64,000 bases of DNA from Porphyridium purpureum (lineage: Eukaryota; Rhodophyta; Bangiophyceae; Porphyridiales; Porphyridiaceae), in NCBI GenBank assembly GCA_008690995.1, contig VRMN01000005.1, positions 124,001-188,000 on the forward strand, written 5' to 3'. Under the pieces are notes generated by a model. That model did no database searches and was not told the origin of the DNA. It saw only the letters and a list, made by a program, of their open reading frames with translations. Shown piece after piece: positions 1-8,067 of the stretch (position 1 is the stretch's first letter; every line of letters starts with the position of its first letter). The position numbers and the translations under genes were made by a program.

Positions 1-2
1 TT

Positions 3-557
3 CTCAGCCGTGCCGGGAGCGTGTTATCGACACGACAGTACGTTATCATCGTGCAAGTTGTGTTCGCCACTTTCTGCTTGACCCTTTTCGCGGCTGCAAT
101 CATGTTGCAGGCCGACCCGGTGGCAGTGCTTCAGACAAGTCAACATGACAATGGCTTCACGGTGACAATGATGCTAGTGATTGTGGCGGGTGCTGTGGTT
201 CCGTTCAACCTGCTGCTCTACTTCCGCGCTGTACTGAGCGCAGCGTCTGCGCAAGAACGCTTGTCGTATGGTATCCAGGTGGCGGCATTTTTGACGCTTG
301 TGTTTGTCTGGCGCAACCTCTTTTGGATCCCGCTCATGAAGCCATCGCTTGTGTACGTGCCGCCGCATCCGACGTTTTACGCGGGCTTTGCATGTATATT
401 TTTGACGATGATGTTTCTCACCGTCAAAGCCAAGGCAGTGTCTGCCAATGAAAGCGTAGCCACGGACGTGGATAACATCATCAGCGGAATCGAAAACAGC
501 GTGCGCGACCTCCAGTCAGGTTCAAGTGGCAATACGTGGAGCAAACGAGAAAACTAA
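3..557 (+). CDS. Four-TM membrane protein, 5' partial
   Basis: The frame is open from the left window edge, and the first candidate start at 21 is only a GTG, so the true start probably lies upstream. The visible part is about 185 residues with four hydrophobic segments: YVIIVQVVFATFCLTLF, the VTMMLVIVAGAVVPF stretch, a segment ending FVWRNLFWIPL, and FYAGFACIFLTMMFL. A short polar tail (DVDNIISGIENSVRDLQ) could be an amphipathic helix. I recognise no family; it is an integral membrane protein of unknown function. It ends about 100 bp before the convergent RPP38-like gene. Confidence 0.6.
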   Translation, partial: LSRAGSVLSTRQYVIIVQVVFATFCLTLFAAAIMLQADPVAVLQTSQHDNGFTVTMMLVIVAGAVVPFNLLLYFRAVLSAASAQERLSYGIQVAAFLTLVFVWRNLFWIPLMKPSLVYVPPHPTFYAGFACIFLTMMFLTVKAKAVSANESVATDVDNIISGIENSVRDLQSGSSGNTWSKREN

Positions 558-658
558 ACTTCTCGTATTCCTTCTCGCATGCCTTGATTGTGACTGTTCC
601 CATTCCCGTTCCCGTTCCCGCCCCGTTTTGCAAAATTTTGTTCTGAAAGACCCTTCAC

Positions 659-1456
659 CTAATGCTTCGCACTCAGCTTCTCCGGCATCCGATCACGTCG
701 TGCTAGCCAGTTGAAATCGAGCTGAAGCATTGCCGCCTGGATGGACGGGAAAAACTCTGTGTACTCGTGCAACTGCTCTCTTTGGATTCCAAAGCACTGC
801 GTGCGCGCGAGCAGAACAGATACCTCATGATATTCTATCGAGCTATCCTCAGGCATGAACAGCAGCGCAACGCCGTAAACATATGCAAGACCCAAGATAT
901 GCGTAAGCACTACGTGCGGGGTGCTCTCAAAACGGATGACCACAACCGCCATCTCTTTCCGCTCACAGGCGCGAACGACTTCATTGAGACCAAATACAAA
1001 CCCGTGCGGCTTCATCTTGGTAAGCTTCCTTCGCTCGACCCTTTTTGTCCTTCGGCGAGCTGATTGGCTCGACGAGCAGGCGTCTCTTTTCCCAGCTCGC
1101 TCACGTTCGCTCGTCTCTCGCCCTGTTTCGTGTTCACATGACCCTGCGTCTGCACCCTGCTCACCAAGCTCAAGTCGCGGCCGCTTCGCTGGGCCTGGCA
1201 CACCATCTTCGACTATCTCCAGACCGCTCTCAGCATCTAGCTGGGCAGCTTGTGCTACTCTCGCGCTTTGCCTGCACAGCTGAACAACAAGCCGCAAAAA
1301 CTCGGCCGCAGCATTGCGCTGAGCTGCATCTGGCTGGTCGACTGGGACTTTCACAGCATACGTGGACGATACCACAGACTTGACATTCAGACGCGGAGGA
1401 CGCGACGACGTGCGAGGAGCTCCGGCACCACCCGCGCGTCCTGTGGGTGTCTGCAT
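659..1456 (-). CDS. RPP38-like RNase P/MRP protein (L7Ae fold)
   Basis: A 265-residue protein if the ATG at 1456 is used. The C-terminal third (about 150-225) reads GLNEVVRACERKEMAVVVI, then a TPHVVLTHILGLAYVYGVALLFMPE stretch. This is the layout of the L7Ae/Gadd45 RNA-binding fold and is closest, from memory, to the RNase P/MRP subunit RPP38 (GVNEVTRALERRELLLVL). A basic linker (ARRRTKRVERRKLTK, about 133-147) precedes it, and the N-terminal STYAVKVPVDQPDAAQR stretch resembles the RPP38 N-terminus. The length suits the family (about 280). Expected role: binding kink-turn-like RNA in tRNA and rRNA processing in the nucleolus. SBP2 or another L7Ae-domain protein is an alternative. The frame stays open upstream to a TGA at 1658-1660. 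Confidence 0.58.
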   Translation of the reverse strand: MQTPTGRAGGAGAPRTSSRPPRLNVKSVVSSTYAVKVPVDQPDAAQRNAAAEFLRLVVQLCRQSARVAQAAQLDAESGLEIVEDGVPGPAKRPRLELGEQGADAGSCEHETGRETSERERAGKRDACSSSQSARRRTKRVERRKLTKMKPHGFVFGLNEVVRACERKEMAVVVIRFESTPHVVLTHILGLAYVYGVALLFMPEDSSIEYHEVSVLLARTQCFGIQREQLHEYTEFFPSIQAAMLQLDFNWLARRDRMPEKLSAKH

Positions 1457-1942
1457 CAATCTTCCGCACCACCACTGATCAGTCAGCACAGGCGTGGCGT
1501 CACGTCGAAACGTTGATGTCTCGCTAATTCGAACACGCCGCGCGTTGTTTGAAACGCCTTCAGGCTCACGGTCAGCCCGAAAGGAAGCGTCTTTTCTCTC
1601 TGGACTTCGCAAGGTGGATTGCACGCGACCGAGTAGTTCTTCCACACACGTCTTTCCTCAAGACCCGTTGCTTCCTCGTTCCCGCTTCCGCCGACGCGAA
1701 GGGTTAACAGCTGCGCGTGTGGCATCAGGGGTCTGGACACGATCCAGGACATTGGCACAGAAGCTGTCGACTGAGGGGAGGGACTGAGCGTCTCTCTCTT
1801 GCGTTCGCGGTGTATCTGCGCGTGTGATCGAGCGAACAGTCAAGCTGGATGCCTGAGGCTGTACTTCCGTGTGGGGCTTCATGGCAGAAGGTGAACGGGC
1901 GCGCAAGTGCGGCGTGGCCTGCTGAAAGCAGTGCTAGTCAAC
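1457..1942. other. Divergent intergenic region with CTGTAC word
   Basis: Shared 5' region of the RPP38-like and zinc-finger genes. It holds a CTGTAC word at 1859-1864, 79 bp before the zinc-finger ATG. On the minus strand a 74-codon frame from the ATG at 1882 runs in phase with the RPP38-like frame and is separated from it by one TGA at 1658-1660. No TATA box is evident. Confidence 0.5.
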
Positions 1943-4900
1943 ATGGTCTCAACAGAGGAGGAAGAGGAAATTTCGGAGAGCTCGTTGTCGTACAGGAGCG
2001 AGTTTCATCGCACCCAGGCGCCGGGCTTTAGCTTGGATGAGTGCGTCCTGCCGGGCGACGCGCTGTATCCGGAATGCGATGTGGTGAATGACGATGAGGA
2101 AATTCAGGGCGGCGAGCAGCGGGCGGCGGCACGTGCGAGCGGCACTTGTTGCCATTTGTGTTGGTGTTTTATTCACGGCGCGACGGGGAGTCTGAGGAGG
2201 CACATGGAGCTTACGCACCGCATCGCCAAGAATGTGTGTCCATTCTGCAACGAGATCAACGGGAGAGGGAGACCGGCGAATATTCCAAAGAACTGGCGTC
2301 TTAAGGAACTGCTCGAGCACTTGCAACAGAATCACCCCAATGAACGCCCAAGCGACGCGCAATGGAACGCGTCGGTTGCGATTGCGAGCACAATTGACGG
2401 CCGAGATCTCAACAACGAACAGATCATTGGTCTCCTATCGGTCGCAGACGTTTACAGGATGAAGGCAAGCAGACAAGAGGACGAGCAACACTCTCGCATG
2501 GCCCAGGAGATCCACGCAGAAAGAGCGGCTTTAGATGGCGTCGCGCTCGTGTTCAATCAGTACGATGACGCAGACGCCCCGGGACAGGATGAACATGACG
2601 GCGTGTTCGGCATCGACTCACACCTCGCAGATGCTTTCAAAGTGGGCGCGAGCGAAGACACGGAGCCAGACGCACTGGACGACGATCGTGGGACAGTCGC
2701 AGGGCCTTTAGCGTCCGACGTCGTTCCCGTGCAGGAAGAGCTTGACGGCGAGGACAGTTCGGAGCGTAGTAGCAATTCAGAATCACATTCGGCGCGCGCT
2801 CAAACCATGGCAGCTGGTGTGGGTCCAACGAGGCCTGCTGCTACGCAAACAAGAGGAGGTCGCAAACCGCGTAGGAAGGACGAGTCGTCGAGCGAGGCAC
2901 CCACGACCGACTCCGACGATGTTCCGCACCGACGAGTGGGTCGCGCGAAGAAGAGCGCATCTGTGGTGCGTGGAGGGGTTTCCTCGGGGCCGCGCGCATC
3001 GGCGCGAGTTACTTCGAAAGCTCCGTCGCGGCATGTGGCTGCGGCGGGACCGAGCCGGACTCAACAGCGCCTGGCCAAGGCTTACAATGATGTCACAGCA
3101 CATGTAGACCGTAGGCTTGGATCGCGACTTCAGCGCCCGGCGAACTGCAGGAGGGTGTCGGACGCTCGGCCCCGTCACTCGTCGAGGACAAGAGCAGATA
3201 GTCCCGATCGACCCGTGAACCGTTTCTCGGATAGCGATGAGGAAGAGTCTCGAGAAATGGACGCCGTAGACGACTTTCCGATACCAAAATGGGGAGACCC
3301 TGCGAGCTACAATGGTCTGTATACGGGGCTTGAACGTAGTAGGCGCGTCGAAACGCCACAGGAAGATCATGAGAGGCAAGCACCAGCTGAGTCTGGGCCC
3401 GAAATGGATACGACAGATCATTTCGACACGGCTGGACGCCATGTTACGCTCGTGCGTGGCCCAAACCAGCCCCTTGATGCAGACAGTAACCAATTGCAGG
3501 AGCATGCAGCTGGCGGATCGCGCATCGCTGACCCGCTGATGGTTCGGGAGGACGCCGCTGAGAGCTGCACAAGTTTGAACTGCCCTGTATGCGGCGGCGG
3601 CGTCAAGACAAGGAACTTCCTTGCGCACATGGGGACCCACAATCTCTCGCTGCACCTCATGCGACCGTATGTTGACCTGTTGGCGCCACGCCAGTGCCAG
3701 ACTGTGCCGTCAGTACTGTCGCATTGGAGGGGCGGAAGTATGCGTTGCCCACTATGTTCCGAATGCTGCCCACGAGGTTCTCTTTTTGATCATCTGGGAG
3801 ATCGGCATGCCATGCAGGCATGTGGTCTCTCGGTATTCGGGGAAAGACTCTACGACGCGATCACTGACTTGTCTGGCAGCGCCCGAGAAGATATGATGGA
3901 CAGCGTGAGGCGCGAGCGTCCAAGGGCAGTGGCAGAGACACCTGTGCATTGTAGGACGGAGACGCTCGCAGCTTTCGGAGCTGCAGGAGTCTCCACGCCG
4001 TCAGACCCTGCTTCTCTACGCACTACCAGACCGCACTCTCTGCCGACGCCACCACCACCAGCGGGTGGCCCTTCGCGAACTCACGAACGTCCAAGTTGGC
4101 GCGTGTATTCGCCGAGCGCGGTAGAGCAAAGACAGCGGAATGAGTCGGCGCACGCGCACAGACACCGTACCGGAACCTCTCAACGTGGTGGACGCACTGG
4201 CATGACTCGTGAGCAGCGGCAATGTGCAGAGATCCGAGAAGCGCACGCGAGGCGCTTGCGAAACCGCCAGCAGGAGCTGAGGAATCGACCACCTGGTTCC
4301 GGGTTTCTTGTTTATGGCCAGCGGCCGCCCGAGGCAGTGGCGGAGGAAAGGCGAAGACATGAGGTCGAAGCAGCGAATCGCGCATATCCAGCCACTTTTG
4401 GGCCTCGGACAGGGGGAGAGGATTCCGGCCAGTACGCGCGTGGTCTTCAATCTTTCTATGCTCACCGCCACGAGTACGACCTGCCGTCGACAGGCATGTA
4501 CGCTTCTGCACGTGCTGCTCAGCCTCCGAGATTTGGATCGATGCCGGAGAGCCGGCACACAAGCCTGTACAATGATCGTGGGCGGCTGGGGGAAGCTGAA
4601 GCAGGCGCACGTGAGAGGTGCGTTGACGTTCCGAGTCGTGATTATCGTGGTCGTGCTCGCGGATCGCATTCCAATCATGCTTATCGCAGCGGCGGCGCCA
4701 ACATCGAGGACCGGGGACCTAGCGTTGATGTGTATTGTGACGGCGCTGAAGATTTCCATGCGCCTGCGGCAAGAGCTCACAGCGGGCAGCAAGGCGGCCC
4801 GCTTCCACGACATGCTCCGTGGGCACAAAACGCCGGGACTGGACACGTACCGCAAGGACACCGGCACAGACCAGGGTTGCATTCCCGAGGAAGCTCTGTC

Positions 4901-5236
4901 CGGGATGCGCAACAGCACCATTCTATGCGAGTGCAGATGCGTGGTCGGCCGCCGCTGTCATTGGGCGAGTTGCCACCGGAGAGATTTGTTCTGTTCGATT
5001 CGGATCCCGAGGCGGAGCTATCCGAATTTTTGGACAGATCGGTTGTGGTGCGTGCTCAGCCGCAGAAATTGGGCGCCGCCATTGCTGTCGGTGCTGACCG
5101 TGATGACACGATCCCTTCTGTTTTGGCACCGCTATGGTTACTGAGGACATACACGCGGATTATGAGACGCCGGATACTCACGCGTTCCGAACTGGTGCTT
5201 CACTACCACGGGGGCAGGAACAGGAAATGGATGTGA
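1943..5236 (+). CDS. Large C2H2-like zinc-finger nuclear protein
   Basis: The first ATG of the open frame is at 1943; the frame extends back only to a GTG. The predicted product is 1097 residues. Zinc-finger-like pairs lie near the N-terminus (CCHLCWCF...RRHMELTH, then CPFCNE...LLEHLQQNHP) and around 550-620 (CPVCGGG...FLAHMGTH, then CPLCSE...LFDHLGDRH). Between and after them are long disordered Ser-, Arg-, Asp- and Glu-rich stretches with basic clusters such as GGRKPRRKD that could be nuclear localisation signals. No family is recognised; a DNA- or RNA-binding nuclear protein is the likely class. The last 30 or so residues look out of frame, because the next frame takes over with a similar composition (next entry). 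Confidence 0.6.
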   Translation: MVSTEEEEEISESSLSYRSEFHRTQAPGFSLDECVLPGDALYPECDVVNDDEEIQGGEQRAAARASGTCCHLCWCFIHGATGSLRRHMELTHRIAKNVCPFCNEINGRGRPANIPKNWRLKELLEHLQQNHPNERPSDAQWNASVAIASTIDGRDLNNEQIIGLLSVADVYRMKASRQEDEQHSRMAQEIHAERAALDGVALVFNQYDDADAPGQDEHDGVFGIDSHLADAFKVGASEDTEPDALDDDRGTVAGPLASDVVPVQEELDGEDSSERSSNSESHSARAQTMAAGVGPTRPAATQTRGGRKPRRKDESSSEAPTTDSDDVPHRRVGRAKKSASVVRGGVSSGPRASARVTSKAPSRHVAAAGPSRTQQRLAKAYNDVTAHVDRRLGSRLQRPANCRRVSDARPRHSSRTRADSPDRPVNRFSDSDEEESREMDAVDDFPIPKWGDPASYNGLYTGLERSRRVETPQEDHERQAPAESGPEMDTTDHFDTAGRHVTLVRGPNQPLDADSNQLQEHAAGGSRIADPLMVREDAAESCTSLNCPVCGGGVKTRNFLAHMGTHNLSLHLMRPYVDLLAPRQCQTVPSVLSHWRGGSMRCPLCSECCPRGSLFDHLGDRHAMQACGLSVFGERLYDAITDLSGSAREDMMDSVRRERPRAVAETPVHCRTETLAAFGAAGVSTPSDPASLRTTRPHSLPTPPPPAGGPSRTHERPSWRVYSPSAVEQRQRNESAHAHRHRTGTSQRGGRTGMTREQRQCAEIREAHARRLRNRQQELRNRPPGSGFLVYGQRPPEAVAEERRRHEVEAANRAYPATFGPRTGGEDSGQYARGLQSFYAHRHEYDLPSTGMYASARAAQPPRFGSMPESRHTSLYNDRGRLGEAEAGARERCVDVPSRDYRGRARGSHSNHAYRSGGANIEDRGPSVDVYCDGAEDFHAPAARAHSGQQGGPLPRHAPWAQNAGTGHVPQGHRHRPGLHSRGSSVRDAQQHHSMRVQMRGRPPLSLGELPPERFVLFDSDPEAELSEFLDRSVVVRAQPQKLGAAIAVGADRDDTIPSVLAPLWLLRTYTRIMRRRILTRSELVLHYHGGRNRKWM

Positions 5237-5889
5237 GCTCGAGCTCCTCAGGAGAAGAATCAGAAACCTGTGCCGTAATAGATGGTGACACGCCGCGCAC
5301 CGTGGAAAGGCATAGAAAGCATGCAGATGGGCACAAGCGACGTCGCGTTGCGTCCGATGCGGCTGCATCGTCAGCGTCCAATGACGCTGCTGTCGGTGCG
5401 TCGGTCTCTGTATCCAGAGCTGTGACCAACATCTCGGTGCCGGCGTCAGCTCAGCCGCAATTCTTCCCGCGCGGCATCTCAGCTGTACCGCCCGAACGGC
5501 AGAATGTGAATCCTTTTCACGTGGAGATGCACACAGCAGCTGGAACGGGATCCGGCACCGGGTCTCCAGGTTTTGCTGACGGTACCCTCTGTACTGGAGC
5601 GGTTCGTGCTGCGTCCGCGCGACCTCGAGACATCAAGGAAGAGGCGTGTAGGGGTACAGACGAGGCCCGTGATAATTTGAAAGAGGCGTCGTTGTTTGCC
5701 AGGGTTGCCAAGGAAGAGACCGGAGTGGCTGTGCCGTGTCTTGTTGCAGTTGACCATGGTGTCGGTGCATCGATTGAGTACGCAGACGAGGACGGATTCA
5801 ATACTGCTGCTTTGGTACCATCTCCCATTACCCAACAGAATATTGGAAATCGGCCCAGAGAGTCTCGTGATTCCGAATATGGCATGTAA
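5134..5889 (+). CDS. Probable C-terminal continuation of zinc-finger protein in another frame
   Basis: A 251-codon frame starting ATG at 5134 and overlapping the previous frame by 103 bp. Its composition (DVSSSSSGEESE, the basic HKRRRVA, many Asp/Glu/Ser) matches the preceding zinc-finger protein, whereas the tail of that protein after about 5125 becomes unusually Arg/Leu/Tyr-rich. In this second frame a stop lies at 5104-5106, so the switch must fall between about 5107 and 5134. I infer one gene with either a sequence indel (a TTTT run sits at 5121-5124) or a small intron. A separate overlapping gene is less likely. It shares no recognised domain. Confidence 0.45.
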   Translation: MVTEDIHADYETPDTHAFRTGASLPRGQEQEMDVSSSSSGEESETCAVIDGDTPRTVERHRKHADGHKRRRVASDAAASSASNDAAVGASVSVSRAVTNISVPASAQPQFFPRGISAVPPERQNVNPFHVEMHTAAGTGSGTGSPGFADGTLCTGAVRAASARPRDIKEEACRGTDEARDNLKEASLFARVAKEETGVAVPCLVAVDHGVGASIEYADEDGFNTAALVPSPITQQNIGNRPRESRDSEYGM

Positions 5890-6229
5890 TCGGAATCGTC
5901 ATCGCCTGCGACGGCTGTGTCGCTGGTGACATGTGTTGGATAGGTGCCACGAAGAGCTATACGTGCGTCTCCTGACGTCACCTTCTGCCACGAACCGGCT
6001 GCCTGGTCAAGTCCCTTTGCTGGTGAGGAACTTGATATTGAGTAGTTTGAATTATGCTTGTGGAGATATGATAGTCTCGTGCATGAACCAAGATGCATCT
6101 ACTAGGCTAATTGTGTTAAAGATGTTTCAGCCCTGCTGAAAGAATGTGCTGGACAGAGATGCCCGCGCCCGTCGCCCAGTTTGATACCTCGACTAATTTA
6201 CCCGCGGAAATGTTCCTTTAACCTCTGTG
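5890..6229. other. Convergent 3' intergenic region
   Basis: About 340 bp between two tail-to-tail genes. No gene-like frame, repeat or RNA feature is visible; it presumably holds both 3' UTRs. Confidence 0.5.
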
Positions 6230-7378
6230 CTACTGGAGCAATTTCACGGAGCGATCTGAAAGCAGGAACTTCATGGTTGTCTGGATGAGGTCGACGCGAC
6301 CTACCTGAAAAAGCTCATCGCCTGCGGTGAGGTCAAGCATCTGCTTAACAAATGTGTTGACCGCTTCGTTGCGATACTTGCTGACCGGCTTGCCATCTTC
6401 CTTGATGAATTGCGGGCTCCCGCCGCCCTCTGGCATGTTGGACCGGTATACAACAAACTTGCGTGTATCAAATACGGCCTTACTACTGCAGCCAAACTCG
6501 TACCGAAAGTGGCGGAGCACGCTGCACGCAATGTCACGATGAACCCATGAGCATGTGTTTCGATTCAGGTAATCTGGATACACATCACAAAAGTAGTCGC
6601 AAACCGAGCCGATGCCTGCCGGGCTTGCTGCAATGTTGGTGACCCAGTACTGCATCCGCCACAGGTTCACCATAGGCAGCACGAGGCACTTTGTAAAAAT
6701 GGGACTTTGGATGCGGCGCCCGCGGTGGCTCAGAGCAATCATGGTAAGTCCTAGGTGCAAGATAATATCGCCGCGGTGCGGCAAGTACACCATGCATGTG
6801 AAGCCTACAGGTTTGTCGCCGTCATATGCAACAGATACGATCCGGTTCGCAAACACGGCACGCGGATCACCATTAAACAGACGGTGTGCGGGCACCTGGT
6901 CCATTGAAGCCTTGGCGACTGTCAACAACGCAGCGGCCAATTTTTGCAACTCGCCGTCGTCCATCCAACGACCCGGCTGGTCGTAGGTATGGCACATAAT
7001 GCTTGCATGGCCTTTGGAGTAGAACGGAGAGCTCCACTGCAGTACCATCGGTGTGCGGATCCACTTTTGAAGCCGATCGTTAAACGCCTGTTCGTTCGCG
7101 GCGGAACGCAGCCTGACGGAAACACCAGCCAACCCACACACGATCCTCATGCAACCTAAGGCCAGCTCGTTCACTTTTCGGACGAGCAGACAGTCAGGCA
7201 GTCGCAACCACAGAACGAGTAAGACCGGGCTAGACAGGACGAAGAACATCGCAGCCAGTAGGTACCGCAGTCCCTCGCGCGTTCGGCTCCACACTGTCGC
7301 CTGTGCTGCCTTCTTCGAGGAAGCACTCTGTCGCGCCGTGACGTCTTGCGCCGCCAACGTTTGAATTGCAGTCGCCAT
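6230..7378 (-). CDS. Membrane-anchored GNAT-like acetyltransferase candidate
   Basis: The start is placed at the ATG at 7378 because its context (ACCATGG) is excellent; the frame extends further upstream without need. The product is 382 residues. A hydrophobic segment at about 37-60 (YLLAAMFFVLSSPVLLVLWL) should anchor it in a membrane. The stretch VSVAYDGDKPVGFTCMVYL, followed by LHLGLTMIALSHRGRRIQS, looks like the beta4/beta5 and pyrophosphate-loop region of a GNAT acyl-CoA-dependent acetyltransferase (R-x-x-G/A-like RGRRI). This is a weak structural resemblance; substrate and compartment are unknown. It shares a divergent region with ALG11. Confidence 0.45.
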   Translation of the reverse strand: MATAIQTLAAQDVTARQSASSKKAAQATVWSRTREGLRYLLAAMFFVLSSPVLLVLWLRLPDCLLVRKVNELALGCMRIVCGLAGVSVRLRSAANEQAFNDRLQKWIRTPMVLQWSSPFYSKGHASIMCHTYDQPGRWMDDGELQKLAAALLTVAKASMDQVPAHRLFNGDPRAVFANRIVSVAYDGDKPVGFTCMVYLPHRGDIILHLGLTMIALSHRGRRIQSPIFTKCLVLPMVNLWRMQYWVTNIAASPAGIGSVCDYFCDVYPDYLNRNTCSWVHRDIACSVLRHFRYEFGCSSKAVFDTRKFVVYRSNMPEGGGSPQFIKEDGKPVSKYRNEAVNTFVKQMLDLTAGDELFQVGRVDLIQTTMKFLLSDRSVKLLQ

Positions 7379-8067
7379 GGTGGCTAATCCTTTCTGTTGT
7401 CTGTGAAGTACGAGCCTGGTGCCTTGTTTATGAGCCCGTGAGAACTTTCCTTGTCTTGTTTTTCGCAAGCGCGACCCCACACGCGGCGAGGCCAACCTTT
7501 CCACTTCGCGAAAGGAGAGCCTGTCCAATTTAATACCCTTCTCGTGCGCACCAGCAATTGCCACTTGTTCATCCACCTGCGCCGGTCATAAGACAGTGAC
7601 TATCGCAAACGATACAACCAATTAAGACCAAGTATCACAGCAGGGTCTTCTGGCATGACTGAGGTCACCACAGATGATGTCGCTCACTAGACCCCATGCA
7701 CGGTCTTACACACAGATCCCGCGCGCCGCGCTAGTTCCCTCTGCGACATGAATGCACAAACAAGCGCGACCTATGCTGCGCATTGTCAAACTTCTGTGCA
7801 CGCGGTCGAATCAACGCAGATTCATCCATCCATCTAGCTGCACATCGAACCAAATGCGCATCGCCCATTCTCCCAGTTGTCGAGAAAAGTTCGATTCGAT
7901 TTCTCCCGCGCTCCACAAACGAACCGGTTCATCCGGTTTATCCGGTTTATCCGGTTTATCCGGTTTATCCGGTTTATCCGGTTTATCCGGTTTATCCGGT
8001 TTATCCGGTTGATTCGGTTCGTCTGGGGAGAAACCGATTGGTTGAGTATATCCGAGTGTACCTGTAA
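7379..8067. other. Divergent promoter region containing a minisatellite
   Basis: About 690 bp between the GNAT-like gene and ALG11. Apart from the 9-bp repeat array near its right end (separate entry) nothing recognisable was found; the small frames over it are repeat translations. Confidence 0.5.
7924..8013. repeat. 9-bp minisatellite (ccggtttat)10
   Basis: Ten head-to-tail 9-bp units: one variant (ccggttcat), eight perfect ccggtttat copies from 7933 to 8004, and one variant (ccggttgat). Because 9 is a multiple of 3, every frame stays open and gives periodic tripeptides on both strands, which should not be mistaken for genes. The array sits 55-170 bp upstream of the candidate ALG11 starts. 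Confidence 0.95.

Noticed and set aside
7924-8013. CRISPR-like array
   Set aside because: The units are contiguous 9-bp repeats with no spacers.
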